NCBI RefSeq assembly: GCF_014529535.1
Contig: NW_023503423.1
Coordinates: 9,943,340 to 10,007,339, forward strand
Reading direction: 5' to 3'
Length of the DNA: 64,000 nt
Source of the DNA: Bradysia coprophila
Lineage: Eukaryota; Arthropoda; Insecta; Diptera; Sciaridae
The translations under genes and the position numbers were made by a program. Within the stretch, counting starts at the first letter, position 1, and each line of letters opens with the position of its first letter. Below are positions 38,863-48,780 of the stretch, in pieces. The notes under the pieces are model-generated. The model worked only from the letters and a program-made list of their open reading frames with translations, ran no database searches and was not told where the DNA came from.

Positions 38863-39213
38863 ATGCAATATAAACCGTTTGAGTTTGAAAAAAGATGTTT
38901 TGTATCAGTGAACGATATAGGAAAGCGTTCAGTACGTCTCAACAAACAAAAGAACGTAAAACATATTTGTACATTTAGCCACCCTACCTCCGTCATCGCA
39001 TCTATTGTCTTCAAAAACATATTGTGTGGTTGTCATGATATGTATCAGAAGTTTGTTTATTTATGTGTCTCATCTAAAATGCTCGCCAGCAAAATTTTGA
39101 TCATTAAATTCAACGGCAAAATTGATCTAAATGTTAAAATAATTGTGAATAATAGTGAAGTTACTGTGGTTTTGTTTTCTCCTCATAAAGGAATTTGCAT
39201 CAGTTCGCTGTAA
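38863..39213 (+). CDS. 116-codon ORF in the left arm of the foldback element
   Basis: Starts ATG in 'MQYKPFEFEKRCF' and ends '...HKGICISSL'. It is rich in Lys, Val, Ile and Cys, with no domain I recognise and no signal or membrane segment that stands out. The mirror copy in the right arm differs by two residues. Because it lies in a long near-identical arm, conservation of the frame may only reflect young age of the duplication. It may be non-coding; the function is unknown. Confidence 0.3.
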   Translation: MQYKPFEFEKRCFVSVNDIGKRSVRLNKQKNVKHICTFSHPTSVIASIVFKNILCGCHDMYQKFVYLCVSSKMLASKILIIKFNGKIDLNVKIIVNNSEVTVVLFSPHKGICISSL

Positions 39214-39978
39214 AGTGCGGAGCACCATTAGAAAAAAAAACTTGTCGCTTAAGAATGATCAAAAAGTTGCTGGACGCAGTAGCTACATCTAATGCTTTGC
39301 AGGATCAAGAATAAAAATTAGAGAAACACCAAGAGCCGTCCATTTGAAATCTTCACAATCATCATTTCAACTAAAGGGCTTTTTTTAAATGAAACGGAAG
39401 TTCGCTCGCAGATTCGGAACTTCGGAACATTCTTTTTCGCCGAATTACAATTTGGCATAGTAAATAAATTCAACTCTTTGTATAAGTGAAGCTCATGATT
39501 GAGCTAAATCATGAAAACAGAATCTGGTCAGGAATAAGATAAGAATATGAATATGACGAACTTCAAAGTTCCTGATTTATAAAGGCCTGCTCATGCAGTT
39601 ATGCTTGTTGTTAGGATTTCCAAAGAATTTTAATATCAAATTTTAGACAAAAGAACAATTTCCAAATCTGTTTTCTATTTAATTTATTGTATTGAACGAC
39701 CTCGTTCTAGGGTAATAAAATTTTCTGTGGATAATTTGTAACTTCATGAAGATATTAAGATGAAAATCCTCAGAAACATTATTAGTCTTTTTGCACTCAT
39801 TAGGAACTTCGAAAAATAACTACTGGGCAGTCGAGACGGTTTAGTTGTTGTCCGTAATTATATTTTGACTTCGTAGAACATACTGTCCCGTACAATCTTT
39901 TTCTAAATAAAAAGTTGGGCTAAGAGTTGCGTTTTTTGAAGAAAAAAAAATCTTCTGGAAGTTCCCCTCCATCCAGAA

Positions 39979-40671
39979 GCCGTGAAGTATCGCCAAAGTC
40001 AAATCGACAATATTGTATTTTTTGGTGATTTGTCATATTTTGGAGTTTCTTCACACTTTGGCGAAAAAAATAGACCTGAAGAAACGCCATAAAGACAAAT
40101 TTTCAATTCTCTATGATCCTTGAAGTTTCTTTACTCTTTGGCGATTTTTCTTGTTGATTTAACAAATCAACCATAATGATGAATTGCCAAGAAAAATCGA
40201 CAGAGCGTGAAGAAGAGAAAAATCGCCTGAGTGTGAAGAAACGCCAAAGTGTAAAAATACGTTTTTGAAATGTCTTTACATTATCTTTCGTAAAATGATG
40301 GTTTCCTCGGGATCCTTTATTTCGTTAAAGTATGAATTCCTTAGGATTGAACAAGATGCCTTTACGTTACCTGACATAAAATAAGAGTTTCCTTAGGATC
40401 GAACCAGGCAGCATTTCGTAACTTTTATAAAAGGATAGATTCACTAGCTTCGAACAAATAACTCCTTTGAGATAAATTACGTAAAAGGATAAATTTCCAA
40501 GGATTGAACAAAATCATCATCATTTGTGGTTGATTTGTTTAATCACCACGAAGAATCGCCAAAGTGTGAAGAAACGCAACAAAGACAAATTTATCATTCT
40601 TTGTTTCTGTCGGCGTTTCTTCACACCTTGCCGATTTTTAATTTTTGGCGATTTTACTTTGGCGATTCTTC
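39979..40671. repeat. Cluster of CGCCAAAGTGTGAAGAAACGCC-like words, inner inverted repeat
   Basis: CGTGAAGTATCGCCAAAGT (39979 onward) is mirrored by ACTTTGGCGATTCTTCACG ending near 40671. Between them, words such as GTGAAGAAACGCCAAAGTG and TTCTTCACACTTTGGCG recur roughly ten times in both orientations. This may be a third element nested in the centre of the foldback unit, or an array of binding sites. No coding frame. Confidence 0.6.
40285..40510. repeat. Degenerate tandem repeat, period about 60 bp
   Basis: About four to five imperfect units, each with CGTAA or CGTTA followed by an A/T-rich stretch and then TTCCTTAGGATTGAAC-type words (CGGGATC, TTAGGATTGAAC, TTAGGATCGAAC, TAGCTTCGAAC, AAGGATTGAAC). 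It lies inside the inner repeat cluster of the foldback element. Confidence 0.55.
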
Positions 40672-40857
40672 ACGGGAATCTTGATTCATGACGGCTACGA
40701 GCTTTAGCGAAAAAAACCCTTTAGTTGAAATGATGATTGTGAAGATTTTAAATGGACGGTTCTTGATCCTGCAAAGCATTAGATGTAGCTACTGCGTCCA
40801 GCAACTTTCTGATCATTCTTAAGCGACAAGTTTTTTTTTCTAATGGTGCTCCGCACT

Positions 40858-41208
40858 TTACAGCGAACTGATGCAAATTCCTTTATGAGGAGAAAACAAA
40901 ACCACATTAACTTCACTATTATTCACAATTATTTTAACATTTAGATCAATTTGGCCGTTGAATTTAATGATCAAAATTTTGCTGGCCAGCATTTTAGATG
41001 AGACACATAAATAAACAAACTTCTGATACATATCATGACAACCACACAATATGTTTTTGAAGACAATAGATGCGATGACGGACGTAGGGTGGCTAAATGT
41101 ACAAATATGTTTTACGTTCTTTTGTTTGTTAAGACGTACTGAACGCTTTCCTATATCGTTCACTGATACAAAACATCTTTTTTCAAACTCAAACGGTTTA
41201 TATTGCAT
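40858..41208 (-). CDS. Mirror copy of the 116-codon ORF, right arm
   Basis: Reverse-strand partner of 38863-39213, 116 codons, differing at two residues (Lys to Gln and Thr to Asn). It begins just left of the TA-flanked insertion at 41216, so the insertion falls immediately upstream of its ATG. Function unknown; it may simply be arm sequence. Confidence 0.3.
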   Translation of the reverse strand: MQYKPFEFEKRCFVSVNDIGKRSVRLNKQKNVKHICTFSHPTSVIASIVFKNILCGCHDMYQKFVYLCVSSKMLASKILIIKFNGQIDLNVKIIVNNSEVNVVLFSPHKGICISSL

Positions 41209-41215
41209 AAAGATA

Positions 41216-42121
41216 AGGTAAGCGAGGTAGTAGCTGACCGGCTAAGCAATTTTTCAACTTTGGTCATCAGTATCTCAAGATGGTTTCGATGAAGCTAAGT
41301 TTTTCCTTCGTCAGAATTTAATTTGATCTGTTCCCATTCCGTAGAATATCAGAAATATTGACAATTAATTAATTTTTATTGTAAAAAACTGATTTTACTG
41401 AAGCACTGTTTTTGATGCAGTAGCTGACCACTAAAAATCGGATGTTTTTATACCTGACCAGTCTTGTTGCAGTAGTTGACCGCTACAAAATTAAGACATT
41501 TTTCACATTTTTCGCAATAATTTCGCATTATTCGACACATTTTCACTCTTAATTCACTGATATTAACCAATTTCAATGATAAAAGCTCATAAAAACACAA
41601 AATATCAACGAATTTTAATCACATCATTTTGTACACAACAATGCACATGGAAGGTGAATTTGTCACATGAAGAAAAATGTACGGAATTTGGTGCGGTCAA
41701 CTACACAAACATGGCATATTTTTGATGCAATGTTTTGACCACCATGTAATTAATCAAATATTAACTTTTAGACGCTATTTATGTTAATAATATTAATTGT
41801 CGAACTATTTACTACCTAAAAACACCAAAACTTTGTCCATTAATAATTCTTTTGTCAATAAAAACCTTAAATTAGACCACACCGATCTTTCGATTTTCTT
41901 AAGAATTGTGCAACTTTGTACTGATATGGTTTCATTTTATGGTTTTATCAAATAAGTAAACATAATAATCGCATTATTTTCATGAAAAAATTAATCTTTA
42001 GGCTCTAAAGATTAATTATAACGTTAATTTGCGTATTTTCATTTGTTATTATTTTCCAAAACAGATAAATAATGTAGCTGGTCAGGTACACCTGCACGGT
42101 CAGCTATACCCTCGCTTACCT
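41216..42121. mobile_element. 906 bp TA-flanked element inserted in the right arm
   Basis: The terminal inverted repeats AGGTAAGCGAGG...CCTCGCTTACCT extend about 25 bp, continuing with (T/G)A(G/T)(A)GCTGACCG. TA at 41214-41215 and 42122-42123 is the duplicated target, and the left arm of the host element shows the empty site with a single TA. Inside, words like GTAGCTGACC, GTAGTTGACC and GTCAACTAC repeat in both orientations. No transposase frame. A Tc1/mariner-like non-autonomous element younger than the foldback unit. Confidence 0.9.
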
Positions 42122-42357
42122 TACTCTTAATTTAAAAGCCTGATGTAATAATTAAAAACCAAGAGAAAATGTAGCTAAAACCAAAATTTAGTTTAGCCAC
42201 CCTATATCACATTTTGAAATCGTGACTGCAGCGCCGTCATTGTGACCGTTGTGTTAACTAAATTTAAATTTGTGGATTCCATTGTTGTGGGATAAAGTGT
42301 GGGTTAAATAGGATTAATACCTTTGGAAAACCCGAAAACTAAATTTCTTCGACTGTA

Positions 42358-43941
42358 TTTACTCTTTTTACTCGGGATAATTGATGAGAAAAGTTATGAA
42401 AAGTTGAAACACAATTTGAATGCTAGCTTGAGCATCGAACGATTTTTTTTTTAAATAATTTCTTAGCAAATTTAGTATATTGACAAAAGACTAATCTTTT
42501 CAGCGCTTTTAGTTCGAATTTTTTTTAATTAAAATTCTGTATCGCACTTAGTGCACAAAAGACACGATTTCGAAAAAAACGTATATACACCCTGTATCCC
42601 ACAAAATTGACTTACGATTCAACCACCTTACATTTCTCATCCCCATGCACAAATCATTGCATTGTTACCCATACTTATTCACTTATTCCTATACTGTACA
42701 ACTTAGCCATATTTTACACTCATCTAATTGGGGGTGTAGTCGTATAATCACAGATTCGAATGAAAATTACAAATTGTTTGTCCCATTTAATCGGTTGTTG
42801 TTTTGTATACGTATAAATAAATGTAAAATGTATTTTATAGTCACTTAATTTTGTGGCAATGTGTATATCATGCAGACAGAGAGGGTGTCGTTTCTATTGA
42901 GGGTAAATTTGACAAACAAACATGCAAAACGACGACTGAAAATTGCTTTATTAGAGGATAATAGTGACAGATTATGTGCTAACAGTTATACTTGTTAGGG
43001 ATATAATGGGATGATGATCCCGTATCAAAAGGCTTGACTACTTTTAACTAAAACCACACAACAATATCCCATTAATTTCATTTCATTCAAATTTATGGAT
43101 GATTGCTGAAAGGCGAAGACAACTTTTATTGTGCTTAACGAGGAGTAGGGCAAGAGGGTATTCAGTCGAGAATACAGTAGCGTTTTCTCTGAGATTGTGA
43201 TCTAAGTCGATGTTTATTCGGATTAATGTTATTCAAAGTTTTTCTCTTCTCTTTTCTGTTTACATTTATGAAGTCATGGATTGTTGTTACGCAACTTGAA
43301 ACCGTATGGGTTGGCTCTGCAGTGAAATAGAAATATTTTGAATCTCTTTTACGTCTGAGGAATTAAGGTGGAAAGCATTATACGGAGACTTCCAATTTTG
43401 TTCAAAATAACCAATAATAGTGTGGTAGTCATAGTGTAGCCTACCAAAAATTGTATCGGGTTCGTAGAACAAAGATGCACCGATGTAGAAAAGAGGAGCA
43501 AAATTGGATTGGCGTAACGGGCTTCGGCATAGGGTTCGGATATAATAATTTTGCATCGGGCAATCCTGATACGCAAGCCTAGCTGGACGCAGTTCCAGCT
43601 AAATTTCCTCATTGAAATATTTGGATTTGCTCAATTATGTGCTGCTTGATCGATAATTACGTATATTCAATTCACTGAACGAGACGGCATGCAATGCACA
43701 ATCATCATCATCATCATCATTAAGCATTGAAATTGCTCAGACTTCAATGTTATTCAGCAGCAAACAAATTATTTATTTGATAATCATCCCTGCCATAATA
43801 GCATTCCAATCAAAGTGATTGATCTAATGCTATTACTTCATACCATATTTGCACTTGACCGTTTACGGTTTACTGGCATTGATTGTTCTGTCGGTACACA
43901 AAACCTACACCTACACCCATAGAACAACTAAGTCATATAAA
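42358..43941. other. Intergenic spacer before the DEG/ENaC gene
   Basis: 1.6 kb. Minus-strand frames at 43287-43612 overlap each other, carry no known motif, and I regard them as chance. A short (ATC)n run lies near 43703-43721. Upstream exons of the channel gene could lie here but none was recognised. Confidence 0.45.
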
Positions 43942-46900
43942 ATGCAATTAAGTCTAATGGCAGTACGGCAGTTGCAGTTTGTCGATGTGATAGTTGAAAT
44001 GGGTGAAAGTGAAGGTTTTCGTAAAATGGAACTTGAAAGAAGAGACCAAACTAGAAGCAGTTGTAACGAAAATATGGAACAATACCTGGTTAACTCTACG
44101 TTACATGGACTAAGATACGTTGGAGATAGGAAAATTTCGTACTTTGAACGGTGCTTTCTCTCGTTCAATTTTATGAATTTTACTTCTTGACGAAAGAATT
44201 TTCTTCATTTTCCTACTGAAGGACCTTCTTCGGCTTGTCCTTTGTCTTCGTTATACTTTTGTCTGGATATTTCATTACGAACGTTTGGAATAAGTGGTCC
44301 GCGACACCTATGATCATTGCATTGAATTCAAAGTCAACGTCAGTTACAGACATCCCATTCCCAGCTGTTACAATATGTGATTTTAAAATAAATTGTGGCT
44401 CTTTATGACTAATCTAATACGATTACAATTTACAATTCTCCGCCCCAAGGTAATATGAACAATGCAAAGGCGAGCAAAGTAAGCAGTTTCGTAAAGGGTT
44501 CGTTCAATGAATTTCTACTGGAAGGACTGTGCAACAAACGCGATAATCTATCTAGCAACGATTTCTCATCCAATTGGCCACAGTTTCGTGAATTCATCAT
44601 TGACGTTCGAATAATTCAAATATAGTTCTCGTTCAAAGGACAATTTTCTCGAATTATGCGATTTCACAGGTATCACAGTCGTGCAAAGAGATGTTCTTGT
44701 TGTGCAAATTTGCGTCTAAGGTGGAATACTGTATGCGTTTATTTGACACTGCTCTGACCGACGAAGGCTTATGTTGCACCTTTAATCAAGTGCATCGAAA
44801 ATACTTGGTCGCTAATTACAAGTAATGTGAAACAATTAATTAAACGAGTATACTAGCTGAGTGTGTAGTTTGATGCGTGTATGTATGTGTTTGTTCGAGC
44901 CGAAGACTAAGGCAACACATCCATAAGAACGCAAGGACTGCAAAAGGCCAGGCAAAACAACCGAATTTAAATAAGAGTATACTCCTCAAAATCCAATGAG
45001 GCGAAAATTCTCATTTAAATTCTATGTTGGTATAATACCACTGCAGTTCGGACGTTTCATATAGAACAAGGGGCGAAATGACAGTTAATAAAATCTGTTC
45101 TTTTACCCGTTCTTGTAGTGCGTTATCCATACAATACACATGTAAAAACCATTCTCAAGATATACGAATTCACACGCATACTCGAATTTAGTGGTTGTCC
45201 ATGTGACGGACGAGTTATTTGCATCACTTGGATTGAAACCACGAAATTACAGTATACGTGTGAATTCGTATACAGAGAGAATAATTTTTGCATAAGTATG
45301 TATGTTTCGCCGAGACAAAGTTGAACACACACATATACTGTGATTGAGTGGTTTCAATCCTGTGATGCACACAATTTTACACTCGTCAAACCATGAAATA
45401 CACAAACAACGAATCCAAATACAATACACACCGTTCAAGGTTGAATTTGAAAACGAAACCGAAAATACGCGATATAAAGCCGAACGAGTTGATCTTTCGA
45501 TGTGCATCACACTACTCGTTGATGCGGAGAGTAAGCTCCGCCTTCGTATCAAATTTCTCTCTTTGACGAATAACATAAACAAACTCCACCATTAAGGAAA
45601 ACATCGCCTGGATCCCTAGACCTGTTTGCAAGGTCTGCTGAGAGAGAACTAAAAAAGTGTGATTTCCGATAACTTTTGACGCGTGATATTCACTGTTTTC
45701 ATGGTTTGGCGAGTCTAAAAAGTTTTACATGCGTCATGATACGAAAGACGCAAAACAAAAAAGAGCAAAGAGAGAGAGAGGGACTTAGCTCCAATTTCGT
45801 ATCCATTCAAAAGAAAAAGATCGTTTCCATGCCTTGGATGTTTGCCCACATCGTATATTCCCCTCCAGCGCGTGAATTCGTATATTTTCGTAGCATGACA
45901 CTTTTAAAGAATTAACTGCGGTACCCATAACTGGTGCTACATTTTCCGTCTGTTAACCTGAAGAATGTCTCTTTATAGTGTTAATGATGAGTGGGACGTT
46001 GAAGTTGACGAGGACAACAATTTACAACCAACCGATTGGACTCCAGAAACAGGCTACGTGGAAAAAATAGATAATTTCCGCAGATTTTACCCGCGACCAG
46101 GGCCGGGTACGCAATATGACTTTTAACGTTTAAGAGTAGATGTTTATGGTGAGCATTGATTGAATGTAGGATCAGGAATTCATATGGGACTAACAGTCGT
46201 CTTGAATGTTAACGTAGACGAATATCACTGTTCGTCAACGGACAGTAAGGGATTTAAGGTATATAATATCATGATCAACAGTTGTATTCGTAACAATGAA
46301 GACTTCATTATGTGGAACAGGTGCTGCTGCACAGTCCGACCGAAACTCCGCAAATACAAAATTTTGGATTTTCAATTACGCCTGGATATGAGTCTCGAGT
46401 GGTTATAACACCAAGAATTTCCGATGCAAACTTTAAAATCCGTTCAATACCACAGTCTCAGAGAAATTGTATATTTGCCAGTGAAGGGAATCTAGCATAT
46501 TTCAGGTATAGTGGCCCGTTCGACTTCATCGAATACTGAATAATATTTCGTCTTGTATCCTAAGAACCTATTCTCGAAAAAATTGCGAACTGGAGTGCCA
46601 ATCCAACTTGATTTTGGAAGCGTGCGGATGCGTTTTGTACTACATGCCGAGGACGAGCAATGAAACTTCCATCTGTAATCGAGACGATTACGACTGTTAC
46701 AGCAATACGATGCGTGCGATCGAATTCAAAAGGAATGAAACGTTTACATGTCACTGCTTACCAGCTTGTTTCGAGCTTAGTTTCAGTGGTGAAATTTCAA
46801 ATGCGCACCTGGGAACTGAACCATTTCACACGAAAAACAATTTTATCAAAGCATTTGGAAAAGGATTTGTTGAGTGAGAGTGACGATGATCTGCTGGTTG

Positions 46901-47322
46901 TAGTTTATTTGACTAACAAAACATTCTCCAGCAGACGTAACGTTGCTGTGATGCACATTTATTACGAGTACAAGTTCTTGCGCAGCAGTACAAAGGAGGA
47001 ATTTATTGGGTTTACCGAGTTTCTGTCTAACACCGGAGGATTGCTCGGGTTGTTCCTTGGATTTAGCGTTGTGTCACTTATCGAAATAGTTTACTTTTTA
47101 ACATTTCGTCCGTATTGCGCACAGAGGAGACAGGAAAATGTAACAAAAATTGCAAAAAAAGCGCGTAGAAAGCGGGCTGATAATCTTGAAGAAGCAATGC
47201 AGACTCAGCGCAGTAGATTTATAGGGCAAATCAGTCGCAAAGAAATGAACGTATTCCGACCAGCAGTCTTGGAACTCACCAACAAACCACATAAAATTAA
47301 TCGTTTTCAATATTTTGAATGA
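43942..47322 (+). CDS. Pickpocket-type DEG/ENaC sodium channel
   Basis: Amiloride-sensitive cation channel subunit, in flies used for mechanical, chemical or osmotic sensing. Exons: 43942-44150, 44222-44376, 44450-44604, 44670-44821, 45964-46106, 46170-46258, 46321-46505 and 46565-47322. Landmarks are 'STLHGLRYVGDRKISYFER', TM1 ('FVFVILLSGYFITNVWNKW'), 'FPAVTICNMNNAK', 'GLCCTFN', the Cys-rich extracellular loop ('NCELECQSN', 'CGCVLYYMPR', 'CHCLPACFEL'), and TM2 'GFTEFLSNTGGLLGLFLGFS' with the GxS filter. In the last exon the reading frame changes between about 46790 and 46877: the Cys-rich part and TM2 are in different frames and no intron fits the phases. This is a frameshift, an assembly error, or pseudogene onset. 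The first exon start is uncertain. AATAAA is at 47421-47426. Confidence 0.88.
45158..45277. mobile_element. Hairpin repeat in channel-gene intron 4
   Basis: TATACGAATTCACACGCATACT near 45157 is matched in reverse by AGTATACGTGTGAATTCGTATA ending near 45277, and AGTGGTTGTCC pairs loosely with GGATTGAAACCAC. Probably a MITE fragment inside the 1.1 kb intron 44822-45963. Confidence 0.6.
45580..45726 (+). repeat. Dispersed repeat, copy in channel intron 4
   Basis: Near-identical to the reverse complement of 58928-59072 over about 145 bp (shared words ATCGCCTGGATCCCTAGACC, GTTTGCAAGGTCTGC, ACTTTTGACGCGTGATATT). A further matching part (TATGTATGTTTCGCCGAGAC) lies at 45298-45317, so this copy is split by about 250 bp of other sequence relative to the one near 59 kb. 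Confidence 0.8.
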
Positions 47323-48780
47323 AAAGCAGAGCACTGGAATGACTGGTTGATGGTCATAGAGTTTTCTCGTTTTTTAGTCACTTTTCTTTCTGTTTTGCTT
47401 GTGGCAAATTTGCAGTGAAAAATAAATTGAAAGTATGACAAGAGCAAGTGGTGGTTATAATAGATGGTTCAACGAATTGATTTGAAGTTCAATTTCTCTA
47501 TATTATCCCCAAGTCTAATGTACTCACTGGTCAAGTCTAGATTAAGATTTTGAGGGTCTTCAATCAGCCCCTTCAATACACCAAAAACTAGCCGTATTGC
47601 TAGAAACCATGGAAAAAATGGAAAATATCGATGTACATACAGCACGATGTACGTGTGAGACGCAAATAACCACATCTCGTACGTATAATGTTCATGTACG
47701 TCATAAAATTTGGGAATGAGTGAACTTTTGTGCCGTCATTTGGATAAATGGCAATTTCCAGTGGAAATGACAACTAAGAATTTTCAGTCTCTCTTTTGTT
47801 ACTTCATTGGAAATTGTTTTTCTTTCGAATTACGACAGCATTGGTCTTGTCGTCGCTCAACTTTACATATTCCTTTTTTGACATTCTCAGCCCCTACGAA
47901 TCACTGGATGGTATTAGGATTAGGATAATCGATTTTATTGTGATAGAAAACATGTAATTCTTGAAAAATTTGCGTGTCAGTGGAACCCAAACCCACAATC
48001 TTCACCTCTACGGAAAAATCTAATTTAAAAATGGAAATGAGAAGTCAAGTGATGGTAATTGATTGTACTAGTCCGGAATTGTTTTTCCCCTAAAGTCGGG
48101 TCAGTGGATCCTTACCTAGTGCCCTAGGAATGGAAAGTTACTCAGCCCTGAATGACTTTTGTGCGTAAATCGAGTATTTGTGCGCTGATTTTGCTAATTT
48201 TTGTTTTGTTGTAAATCAGTTAAAACGTTTTAATAAGAAAAATACGGGGCAAGTTCCTTTACACCACTCTCTGTGTTTGTGCGCAAATAATTAACCTCAT
48301 ACCACCTCAATAGTCAAAAAAAAAACTCCAGATGGGAACACATAAAAATTTAAAAAATCTTTTAGAATACTGAAGTTCGAGAAGTGGGAGATGATGGATC
48401 AGTTGGAGTGTTCCTCTACAATCGGAACACTCCACCTGACCTACTACCGACAAGTTCCTTTTGATTAGAGCCAGCCCAAGACTTTACGACATATATATTT
48501 GAACCTTCATTCGCTGATATCTCGGAAGAGTGATAACTCTGCTCTCCAGTTCTATTCCAGAATCTACAATAAAAAAAATTGAATCTGAACGAAGGAAAGG
48601 CGGTGATACGAATATTCGAGTTCGTGATAATGAAATCCTGTCCTCGTTATGTTTCTTACATTAGAAAATGCTATGTATGATGTCCATAGCCATAACATTT
48701 CTTTTATTACAAATTAAACAATTTTTTTTTTAAATTTGGAGCAATTGGTCATATCTAGCCACCAGCCGGCAATTTTTTTT
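47323..48780. other. Convergent spacer, channel gene to monooxygenase
   Basis: Contains the channel 3' UTR with AATAAA at 47421 and, on the minus strand, an AATAAA (48713-48718) 63 bp beyond the monooxygenase stop. No gene or repeat is clear in the rest. Confidence 0.55.

Larger units (their letters stand above)
38632..42355. mobile_element. 3.7 kb composite foldback transposon with long inverted arms
   Basis: The ends read CAGTCGAAGAAATTTAG inward on both sides and are flanked by TA (38630-38631 and 42356-42357), the Tc1/mariner-type target. The left arm is about 38632-39389. The right arm is about 40709-42355 once the 906 bp insertion at 41216-42121 is removed. The arms align along their whole length at high identity, with a few small indels. 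Each contains the same 116-codon ORF. The centre (39390-40708) carries clustered short repeats and no transposase. Without the insertion and its extra TA the unit is about 2.8 kb. Superfamily is inferred from the TA target and CAGT start; it is non-autonomous as seen. Confidence 0.88.

Noticed and set aside
42842-43260. Possible noncoding RNA in the spacer near 43 kb
   Set aside because: Only AT-rich sequence without a stable hairpin or conserved motif that I could identify.
43287-43612. Possible upstream exons or separate gene before the DEG/ENaC gene
   Set aside because: Two overlapping minus-strand frames without motif; no plus-strand exon with matching phase was found.
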